Assembly (NCBI RefSeq): GCF_001553785.1
Contig: NZ_LOJP01000001.1
Location: forward strand, 5,359,925-5,423,924
DNA length: 64,000 nucleotides
Direction: 5' to 3'
DNA from: Actinoplanes sp. TFC3
Lineage (GTDB): Bacteria; Actinomycetota; Actinomycetes; Mycobacteriales; Micromonosporaceae
The notes below the pieces were generated by a model. It had not been told where the DNA came from and did no database searches. It saw nothing but the letters and a program-made list of their open reading frames with translations. Numbering within the stretch: position 1 is the first letter of the stretch; each line of letters begins with the position of its first letter. The translations under genes were made by a program, and so were the position numbers. Below are positions 51,454 through 57,962 of the stretch, one piece after another.

Positions 51454-52017
51454 TCAGGCGTGCTGTTTCTGGTGCGAGCCCTCGGCGATCTCCTCGAGCA
51501 TCTTGTCGCAGAACGCTGGGAGATCATCGGGCTTGCGGCTGGTCACCAGCCCCTGATCCACATGGACCTGCTCGTCGACCCACGTCGCCCCCGCGTTCGC
51601 GAGGTCGGTGCGCAGGCTCGGCCAACTGGTCAGCGTGCGGCCGTCGACCACGCCGGCTTCCACCAGCGTCCACGGACCGTGGCAGATCGCCGCCACCGGC
51701 TTGCCCGCGGTGAAGAAGTCCCGCACGAAGCGAACCGCGTCCGGGTCCATCCGCAGGAAATCCGGGTTGGCTACGCCACCGGGCAGGACGAGCGCGTCGA
51801 AACGATCTGCGCTGGCGTCCTTTACCTGCTCGTCAACCGGATAGGTCCGCGCCTTGTCCAGGTGGTTCACGGCCTGGATCTCACCGCTTTTGATGGAGAC
51901 GAGCACCGCCTCGCCGCCCGCGTTTTCCACGGCCTTGCGCGGCTCGGTGTACTCGACTTCCTCAACACCGTCGGTCGCAAGGAACGCGACGCGCTTGCCT
52001 TTGATGGAGGTTGCCAT
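51454..52017 (-). CDS. DJ-1/PfpI-family protein
   Basis: 187 residues with the nucleophile elbow AAICHGPW (Cys and following His) and the Glu in ATDGVEEVEYTEP. This is the pattern of PfpI-type proteases, general-stress and deglycase-like proteins. AAGGGG precedes ATG 52017. Activity is uncertain. The next gene on the strand is a small membrane protein 64 bases upstream. Confidence 0.9.
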   Translation of the reverse strand: MATSIKGKRVAFLATDGVEEVEYTEPRKAVENAGGEAVLVSIKSGEIQAVNHLDKARTYPVDEQVKDASADRFDALVLPGGVANPDFLRMDPDAVRFVRDFFTAGKPVAAICHGPWTLVEAGVVDGRTLTSWPSLRTDLANAGATWVDEQVHVDQGLVTSRKPDDLPAFCDKMLEEIAEGSHQKQHA

Positions 52018-52081
52018 TGTCGATTCCCCTTTTGCTCGGCACTTTGGCTGTGCCCGGAAGAGGGGGTCCCAAACGTGTGCC

Positions 52082-52549
52082 CTACCGGTCGGCAGCGGCG
52101 CGGGTGCGAGCAAAGGCCGTCCGCCGGTTCACCAGCTCGCCGCCGAACCAGGCGCCGAACACGGCACCGGCCAGGGCGAGCACCTCAACCGTGAACAGGC
52201 CCCCGCCGGCGACCCGGTCGCTGGAGCTCATCCGCACCATCAAGATGACCGCGAACAGGATGAGCACGCCCATGTTGGCCAGCCCCTGCAGCACGCCGAT
52301 GCGCTTGGCCGAGGTGCCGTTGGGCACGAACATCAGGTCGATCGCACCGGCGAGCGCGGCGAGCACCCCGCCGACCAGACCGGCGACGATGTTCCAGTAG
52401 GCGAGTGCCCCCAGGATGTCCGGGCCGCCGAGCAGGTTTCCGAGGTCGAAGAGAAGGGCCATCGCGAACAGTCCGAGCGGGAACATCACCAGCACGGGCT
52501 GCACCGCCTGCCCGGCGATTCTGAGTCGGCTCTCCATGCTGTTCGTCAC
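52082..52549 (-). CDS. DUF2231-like membrane protein
   Basis: 155 residues, four helices, with VQPVLVMFPLGLFAMALLFD and IGVLQGLANMGVLILFAVIL typical of DUF2231. Starts are GTG 52549 or ATG 52537; GGGGAG upstream suits neither perfectly. Function unknown. Possibly one transcript with the DJ-1-like gene. Confidence 0.78.
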   Translation of the reverse strand: MTNSMESRLRIAGQAVQPVLVMFPLGLFAMALLFDLGNLLGGPDILGALAYWNIVAGLVGGVLAALAGAIDLMFVPNGTSAKRIGVLQGLANMGVLILFAVILMVRMSSSDRVAGGGLFTVEVLALAGAVFGAWFGGELVNRRTAFARTRAAADR

Positions 52550-52633
52550 GCTCCCCTACCTGCTGCAACACGCGGTCGCATCAGGCCTACCCGACCCGCC
52601 AGCCCACGAAACTCCATCGATCATCACCACGTT

Positions 52634-52646
52634 TAGGGTGTTGACC
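52634..52646 (+). promoter_or_regulatory. Leaderless-type -10 element
   Basis: TAGGGT (52634-52639), 7 bases, ATG 52647. Same spacing as the other leaderless-type elements. Confidence 0.35.
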
Positions 52647-53000
52647 ATGCAGCTCGCGTCGAACATCCTGGTGGGTCTGGTGGCCCTCATCCACCTCTAC
52701 ATTCTGGTGCTTGAGATGTTCCTCTGGCGTACGGAACGCACTCGCGCCACTTTCGGTATCACCGCGGAGTTCGCCCGCGAAAGCGCGCCATTGGCGGCGA
52801 ACCAGGGTCTGTACAACGGCTTCCTCGCCGCCGGCCTCATTTACGGCCTCGTCACCGGCAACACCGAGTTCCAGATATTTTTCCTGAGCTGCGTCATCAT
52901 CGCCGGAATTTTTGGCGCCATCACGTCCACTCGCAAAATCCTGTACGTGCAGGTCATCCCGGGTGCCGCGGCGCTGGCCCTGGTGCTGCTGGCCCGCTGA
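52647..53000 (+). CDS. DUF1304-like membrane protein
   Basis: 117 residues, four helices, with VGLVALIHLYILVLEMFLW and NQGLYNGFLAAGLIYGL, the pattern of DUF1304 proteins. Function unknown. ATG 52647 gives the normal family start. Divergent from the DUF2231-like gene. Confidence 0.85.
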   Translation: MQLASNILVGLVALIHLYILVLEMFLWRTERTRATFGITAEFARESAPLAANQGLYNGFLAAGLIYGLVTGNTEFQIFFLSCVIIAGIFGAITSTRKILYVQVIPGAAALALVLLAR

Positions 53001-53019
53001 GCGGCAATCGGCGTGTACG

Positions 53020-53041
53020 CAATCTGCAATATGGCAGATTG
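53020..53041. promoter_or_regulatory. TGC-N6-GCAG box, copy 1 (perfect inverted repeat)
   Basis: CAATCTGC-AATATG-GCAGATTG, 8 bp arms with 6 bases between. The same TGC-N6-GCAG layout is seen before the second DUF6232-like gene and before the XRE gene. Likely a binding site for a dimeric regulator. Confidence 0.6.
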
Positions 53042-53117
53042 ATGTGTGGCGAAGTGCCACCATGGCATGCTTCACTGAGGGTACGGGCCAGCTTGACCGA
53101 CGGTACGGGAATGAGGA

Positions 53118-53143
53118 CGGCACCCGGCGGCAACCGGGTGCCG
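53118..53143 (+). promoter_or_regulatory. Leader hairpin of DUF6232-like gene 1
   Basis: CGGCACCCGG-CGGCAA-CCGGGTGCCG, 10 bp perfect stem, between the box and the gene. The same 27 bases recur at 53769-53795. It may be an attenuator or a transcript end; no T-run. Confidence 0.6.
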
Positions 53144-53275
53144 CTGTCGCCTCATTCGCTCAGTCAGGTGCCCGTAATCGTTCATGGAGCATCCGAGCGA
53201 GGCGGGAAATCTCTCTGCGCCAATGGCGGCTCGCCTTCCTTCTCCTCGCAAGCAAACCGGGAGGGGGCATTCGCC

Positions 53276-53605
53276 ATGCGCATCTACTACCGGTCCTACG
53301 ACGCGGTGGTCACCAGCGACTACTTCATTTCTCGCTCCCCGGCCACGACGAGGGCCTTCCTGGTCCAGGACCTGCGGGACGCCTGCATCATCCAGCCCCG
53401 CTCCGGCCTGGCCGCCGCCTGCGCAACCCTGTTCCTGCGCGCCGAGCCGCAGCCCTGGCTCCTGGAAGCGACCTACCACGGTGACCAGGTGACGCTGTAC
53501 GAGTCCACCGATGCCCGGGTGTTCAGCCAGGTCAGCCGCGCCCTGCGCCGGGCCATGGAGGACGGGCGCCCGCCGCGCGCCTCCAACGGCCTGTCCGCCG
53601 CCTGA
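53276..53605 (+). CDS. DUF6232-like protein, short form without membrane segment
   Basis: 109 residues. Starts RIYYRSYDAVVTSDYFISRS and ends with VTLYESTDARVFSQVSRALR, both shared with the paralogue at 53902. It lacks the two central membrane helices of that paralogue. GGAGGGGG precedes ATG 53276. Function unknown. It has a long leader with a box and hairpin. Confidence 0.72.
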   Translation: MRIYYRSYDAVVTSDYFISRSPATTRAFLVQDLRDACIIQPRSGLAAACATLFLRAEPQPWLLEATYHGDQVTLYESTDARVFSQVSRALRRAMEDGRPPRASNGLSAA

Positions 53606-53673
53606 CCTCTCTCCCCTTCTCCGCCACCTTGCTTGACACCCCGCCTTGATCGAGATAGCCGGTAGCTTATGCG

Positions 53674-53699
53674 CAATCTGCAAGGTGGCAGGTAGATTG
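53674..53699. promoter_or_regulatory. TGC-N6-GCAG box, copy 2
   Basis: CAATCTGC-AAGGTG-GCAG, then GTAGATTG: the right arm has a two-base insertion against copy 1. It lies 95 bases before the duplicated hairpin (98 in copy 1). Confidence 0.5.
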
Positions 53700-53768
53700 G
53701 TAGCGGACTGCCGGGTGGCCATGCTGTACTGGCTACGCAAGGTAAGGGCGGTGTCTCATCGAGGGAAA

Positions 53769-53795
53769 ACGGCACCCGGCGGCAACCGGGTGCCG
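53769..53795 (+). promoter_or_regulatory. Leader hairpin of DUF6232-like gene 2
   Basis: Identical over 27 bases to the hairpin at 53117-53143, 107 bases before the gene. The bases after it (TTGTGTTC) are richer in T than in copy 1. Confidence 0.6.
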
Positions 53796-53901
53796 TTGTG
53801 TTCTCCGCCCCGGCGGCCCCAGCGGCCGGCAACGCGAGGCCGGAATCTCTCAGCACCTCCTCTGCTCGCACTGCAGTGCTGGCCAGGAAAGGAGCTCACC
53901 G

Positions 53902-54342
53902 ATGCGCACCTACTACCGCAGTCGTGAAGCGCTTGTGACCGACGAATACTTCGTGTGGCGCACAACCGGCGGCATCTTCCCGGTCGCCGAGCTCCGCGAC
54001 GTCCGCCTCGTCCGCGGCGATGCCGGCCGCGTCGGACTCGTCGCCATGGTCGCCACCACGGCCGGCCTTGTCACCCTGGCGGGGGCAAGTTGGGCGCTGC
54101 TGGACCGCACAGCCGGATTTGCCCTGGCCGGCGCGGTGACCCTGATAGCCGCCTTCGTCGTCCGATCGCCCCGTCGTAAGCAGACCAAGGAACGCCGGGT
54201 GGAGGCGCTGTTCCGCGGTGCCCGGGTGACGCTGTACTCATCCTCCGATGAGCGGGTGTTCAACCAGGTCACCCGCGCTTTGCGACGCTCCATGGAGTCC
54301 CGGGACCAGTCACGCGACGGCTACGGCCTCGCTGCGGCTTGA
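53902..54342 (+). CDS. DUF6232-like membrane protein
   Basis: 146 residues: RTYYRSREALVTDEYFVWRT at the start, two membrane helices (VGLVAMVATTAGLVTLAGAS and FALAGAVTLIAAFVV), and an ending FNQVTRALRRSMES. It resembles DUF6232 proteins of actinomycetes. AAGGAG lies seven bases before ATG 53902. Paralogue of the gene at 53276, with a copied leader, so a tandem duplication is likely. Confidence 0.8.
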   Translation: MRTYYRSREALVTDEYFVWRTTGGIFPVAELRDVRLVRGDAGRVGLVAMVATTAGLVTLAGASWALLDRTAGFALAGAVTLIAAFVVRSPRRKQTKERRVEALFRGARVTLYSSSDERVFNQVTRALRRSMESRDQSRDGYGLAAA

Positions 54343-54444
54343 TCGATGCCCCGGCCCCGTACCCACCAACCGTTTCAGTTAGGTGAAATGTGTGCGGGGC
54401 CAAGGCCCGTGATGGTAGGACGTTGGATAACATGCGCCCTGGCA

Positions 54445-54463
54445 CCTTGCGAGGTCGCAGATT
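54445..54463. promoter_or_regulatory. TGC-N6-GCAG box, copy 3, before the XRE gene
   Basis: CCTTGC-GAGGTC-GCAGATT has the same half-site words and 6-base spacing as the boxes at 53020 and 53674. It lies 76 bases before the ATG of the XRE gene, a good place for self-control. Confidence 0.45.
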
Positions 54464-54538
54464 AGGCCTCGGTGCTCTGTTGCGTTCGTGCGTTCTGTTC
54501 CGTCCTCAAGGTTCTGTCCGTCTGACGATGAAGGACTT

Positions 54539-55429
54539 ATGGCTGAGGTAGTCTCGCCAACCGTCGCGCGCCGACGCGTGCGTCTGGCCCTGCGCGAGGC
54601 GCGGGAAGCCCACGGGCTCACTCAGCAGCAAGTTGCTGAGGAGATGGAGTGGAGCCTCAGCAAGGTCATCCGCATCGAGAACGGCGACGTGACAATCGCT
54701 CCCAATGACCTTCGCCCACTGCTGTCCATGTACGGCATCAAGGACCGCGAACGCGTCAGTGACCTGTTGACCGCTGCAAAGATTGCGCGCACTCGGCAGC
54801 GTCAGGCGTGGTACCAGGCGCCGGAGTTCCGAGAGTGGCTGTCCGACGCGACACTGCGGCACATCGAGTACGAGGCCGAGGCGGTCGCCCTGCGGTCGTA
54901 CTCCATCTATTACATTCCCGGTTTCTTGCAGACGCCCCAATACGCCGCGGCGCTGACCGGGAAGTTTCGCGGTGACATCGGCGAGGAACGGATCCGCACC
55001 CTTCTCAAGGCCCGCCAGCTGCGCCATGAGACGTTGTTCGCGCGGCTCAGCCAGGTCGAAATCGTCCTGCTGCTCGAGGAGTCGGTCTTCATGCGGCCGA
55101 TCGGTGGCGCCGAGGTGTTCGCCGAGCAGCTACGGCAGTTGAAGGCCGTGGCCGAGCAGGGCCATGTTCTGCTGCGCATGCTTCCATTCGACCTGGATTA
55201 CTCGATCCCCACCACCAACAGCTATGACCTGTTGCTGCTGAGCGGCAGTGCGGCTGACAGCGAGATCATGTATCGCGAGAACGGCTTCACCGACGAGGTC
55301 CTGGAAGACCGGACGATCACCCAGCGGTATCGCGATCGATTCGAAGAGCTTTGGTCCCAGTCGACCAGCGAGTCCGACACAATCGGATTCGTTGACGAGC
55401 GAATCAAGGAGTTGGAGACACAATCATAA
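54539..55429 (+). CDS. XRE-family regulator with DUF5753 (Scr1-like)
   Basis: Helix-turn-helix at residues 10-65 (LREAREAHGLTQQQVAEEME ... SLSKVIRIENGDVTIAPNDL), followed by the DUF5753 domain (RSYSIYYIPGFLQTPQYAAA, then ARLSQVEIVLLLEESVF). Members work with DUF397 proteins in development and antibiotic control (the Scr1/Scr2 type), sometimes called antitoxin-like. AAGGA precedes ATG 54539. Its DUF397 partner starts 72 bases after the stop. Confidence 0.93.
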   Translation: MAEVVSPTVARRRVRLALREAREAHGLTQQQVAEEMEWSLSKVIRIENGDVTIAPNDLRPLLSMYGIKDRERVSDLLTAAKIARTRQRQAWYQAPEFREWLSDATLRHIEYEAEAVALRSYSIYYIPGFLQTPQYAAALTGKFRGDIGEERIRTLLKARQLRHETLFARLSQVEIVLLLEESVFMRPIGGAEVFAEQLRQLKAVAEQGHVLLRMLPFDLDYSIPTTNSYDLLLLSGSAADSEIMYRENGFTDEVLEDRTITQRYRDRFEELWSQSTSESDTIGFVDERIKELETQS

Positions 55430-55501
55430 GACACGTTGAGATCATGATCATTGCTTTGTCACGGTGCGCCAACGGCGGCGCGCGAGAGACCGGAGAAAGA
55501 A

Positions 55502-55699
55502 GTGGCTACCAACGAGACGCCCGAGTGGCGTAAGAGCTCCTACTGCACCAACGGGACCTGCATTGAGGTTGCTGAGGTCGCGGGCGAATTCCTGATCCGC
55601 GACAGCAAGAGCCCGGCTCAGTCCCCGCTGCGCTTCACTGCGGATGAGTGGACAGCCTTCGTCCGCGGTGTCAACGAGGGTGAATTCACCTTCGAGTGA
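55502..55699 (+). CDS. DUF397 protein (Scr2-like), copy 1
   Basis: 65 residues with the DUF397 core PEWRKSSYCTNGTCIEVAEV, then IRDSKSP and FTADEWTAFVRGVNEGEF. GTG 55502 follows GGAG. Adjacent to its XRE partner. The family is small, cytosolic and acts through the paired regulator. Confidence 0.93.
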   Translation: MATNETPEWRKSSYCTNGTCIEVAEVAGEFLIRDSKSPAQSPLRFTADEWTAFVRGVNEGEFTFE

Positions 55700-55968
55700 T
55701 GCCATGGCCGTTCGGCCGTTCCCGGCGTGCGTCCGGGGGCTTCCGGGCGGCCATTTGTATACCAAGCGTGCTGTCGTGATTCACCGCATCAGCCGCACTG
55801 CGCATGGAAGACAAGCCAAAAGCGCGCAGGATGGACAAACCAATGTGTCCGTATAGGTTTATTTCAGGGCAAATCATCGGGTAGTTCCCGATCACTCGCT
55901 GTTCACTCCTGCCATGTTCCCGCGCCGTCACCTACCTTGGGACTCGGGAACTTGTACGGAGGGGCGCC

Positions 55969-56160
55969 ATGGCTGATTCCTATGAACCGATGTGGCACAG
56001 AAGCAGCAGATGCGCGAACGGCACCTGCGTAGAAGTCGCCAGGACCGGCGACGAGTACTTGATCCGGGACGGCAAGAACCCGGCTGGGACGCCACTACGG
56101 CTCCCCGCGCCGGCCTGGAACGCATTCGTTGCCGCGGTCAAAGCCGGCGAGTTCGGATAG
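55969..56160 (+). CDS. DUF397 protein, copy 2
   Basis: 63 residues: PMWHRSSRCANGTCVEVART, IRDGKNP and WNAFVAAVKAGEFG. GGAGG seven bases before the ATG. The 269 bases before it hold a small hairpin (ATCGGG-TAGTT-CCCGAT near 55875), so it may have its own promoter. A second DUF397 beside one XRE gene is common. Confidence 0.93.
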   Translation: MADSYEPMWHRSSRCANGTCVEVARTGDEYLIRDGKNPAGTPLRLPAPAWNAFVAAVKAGEFG

Positions 56161-56216
56161 CGCGTACTTAACTCAACGACGCTGCTACCCCCCTGCGAGG
56201 GGGGCATACTGCGCAG

Positions 56217-56738
56217 ATGGGTGACTTCGAGGCACAAGTCGATCCGGCCACGATGGGCGGGCCCGCTCGCTTTCCGGACCTGGCTGAGGCTGCCGAGGCG
56301 TTGCTCGACGAGTTGACCAGCAGGTATGTCGTGGACCGGCGGGAAACCAAGGAGCCGCTCGGGTCGCAGCCGTACGCGGAGGTCGCCCGGACCGTGTGGC
56401 TGCTGCCGCGTAACCCCGCTGCCGGCCCGCTGGCCATGGCGTTTCCGGACTCCGGAGCCGGGGTGGTGCTGCGGCTCGGGCGGTGGTTCGTGCAGAGCCT
56501 GCCGGGCTACGACGACGATCCCGCCGAGCTGCGCAAGCTGGTCACCGCGCACATCGAGGGCGGGTTGTGGGAACGCATCCACCGGCGGCTGAGCACGTCG
56601 GTACGCGAGACACGGCTGATCGGTCCGGAGATCAAGGTCAGCCGGGACGCCCCGGTGGAGGCGGCCGAGGCGCGGGCCGCCCGGCGTGCGGGCTTCGCCG
56701 CCGCGGTGCAGTGGTCGCCCTGGCCGCGCCGTCCCTGA
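56217..56738 (+). CDS. Hypothetical protein, possibly DUF6226
   Basis: 173 residues, cytosolic. Features: LPRNPAAGPLAMAFPDSGAG, VVLRLGRWFVQSLPGYDDDP. It resembles the DUF6226 family of actinobacteria; this is from memory of pattern and not certain. ATG 56217 lies 56 bases after the DUF397 stop. No function proposed. Confidence 0.65.
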   Translation: MGDFEAQVDPATMGGPARFPDLAEAAEALLDELTSRYVVDRRETKEPLGSQPYAEVARTVWLLPRNPAAGPLAMAFPDSGAGVVLRLGRWFVQSLPGYDDDPAELRKLVTAHIEGGLWERIHRRLSTSVRETRLIGPEIKVSRDAPVEAAEARAARRAGFAAAVQWSPWPRRP

Positions 56739-56765
56739 GATCTTTGGTCTTTAGACTTCCCGTTC

Positions 56766-57950
56766 GTGACAGCGCAGTGGGATGTGGCCGTGGTCGGTGC
56801 CGGACCGGGGGGCCTGGCGGCCGCCTGTGCGGCGGCAACGGGCGGGGCTCGGACGATCGTGCTGGAACGCGCGGAGCACCCGCGCTACAAGACCTGCGGT
56901 GGCGGGCTCATCGGACCTTCGCTGGCGATCGCCGAGTCGCGGATCGACGTCCCGGTCCGCGACACCATCACTGCGTTGACATTTTCCGATCGGGGCAAGC
57001 GAGGCTTCCGGCGTACGGCTCAAAAGCCAGTGCTGACCCTGGTACGTCGTGACGACTTCGATTTCGCCTGGTATCGAGCCGCAGTCGCAGCCGGCGCCCA
57101 CGTCCAGCAGAATGCCCAGGTCCGCGCGATCGAGCAGGACGACGACACCGCCACGGTAACCCTGGCCAGCGGTGAGACGATCAGCGCACGTACGGTGATC
57201 GGCGCCGAAGGGTCAGCAGCGATCAGCTCCCGGCACGTCGGCGTCACGTTCGACCAGCAGGACCTGGGGCTGGAAGTCGAGCTCGCGGCCACCGAAGCCG
57301 ACCGGGTGGCCTGGCGCGGCCGGGTGCACCTCGACTGGGGCGCTGCGCCGGGCTCATACGGCTGGGTGTTCCCCAAAATGAAGGACTGCAAACTGCACCC
57401 GCCGGGCTGCCGGTCAAAGGAGTGCCTCACCCAGGACGACGAGCTGACGGTTGGCGTGATCATGCGCAAGGGGCAGGGCGCGCAGACCAAGCAGTACCTG
57501 GCTACCTTTCTCGACCAGCTCGGGCTGACCGGCCGGCGGGTGGTGCGCGACTCGGGTCACCTCACGCGGTGCCGAGCCGTCGATGCACCGTTGCGCAAGG
57601 GCCGGGTGCTCGTGGTCGGTGACGCGGCGGGGCTGCTGGAGCCGTGGACCCGCGAGGGGATCAGTTACGCGTTGCGCTCGGGGACCTGGGCCGGCGAGGT
57701 GGCGGCGCGCGCGACGACGGTGAGTGAGCTGCGGACGTACGAGCAGAGGATTTTGACCGAATTGGCGCCTGAAATGGCGGCCGGCCGCACCATGCTGGAC
57801 GTTTTCGAAAGGCGGCGGGCTCTTGTGCATGCGGCGTTCGCGACTTCGCTGGGCTGGCGCGCGTTCCAGGAGTTCTGCCGCGGCGAGCTATCGATGGCGA
57901 ATGTGCTGCAGCGGCGCAAGATCCGGGCGGCGCTTCGCTTGTTCGGCTGA
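56766..57950 (+). CDS. FAD-dependent reductase of the geranylgeranyl reductase family
   Basis: Rossmann FAD motif VAVVGAGPGGLAAACAA, CGGGLIGPS near the active site and the C-terminal GDAAGLLEPWTREGISYAL are family hallmarks. Members reduce isoprenoid chains, for example the menaquinone side chain (MenJ) or archaeal lipids. After GSYGWVFPKMKD there is a segment CKLHPPGCRSKECLTQ with three Cys that most relatives lack. A quinone role would fit mqnB/mqnD, but the genes are 16 kb apart. GTG 56766 starts 27 bases after the upstream stop. Confidence 0.85.
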   Translation: MTAQWDVAVVGAGPGGLAAACAAATGGARTIVLERAEHPRYKTCGGGLIGPSLAIAESRIDVPVRDTITALTFSDRGKRGFRRTAQKPVLTLVRRDDFDFAWYRAAVAAGAHVQQNAQVRAIEQDDDTATVTLASGETISARTVIGAEGSAAISSRHVGVTFDQQDLGLEVELAATEADRVAWRGRVHLDWGAAPGSYGWVFPKMKDCKLHPPGCRSKECLTQDDELTVGVIMRKGQGAQTKQYLATFLDQLGLTGRRVVRDSGHLTRCRAVDAPLRKGRVLVVGDAAGLLEPWTREGISYALRSGTWAGEVAARATTVSELRTYEQRILTELAPEMAAGRTMLDVFERRRALVHAAFATSLGWRAFQEFCRGELSMANVLQRRKIRAALRLFG

Positions 57951-57962
57951 GCCCGTGGATGG

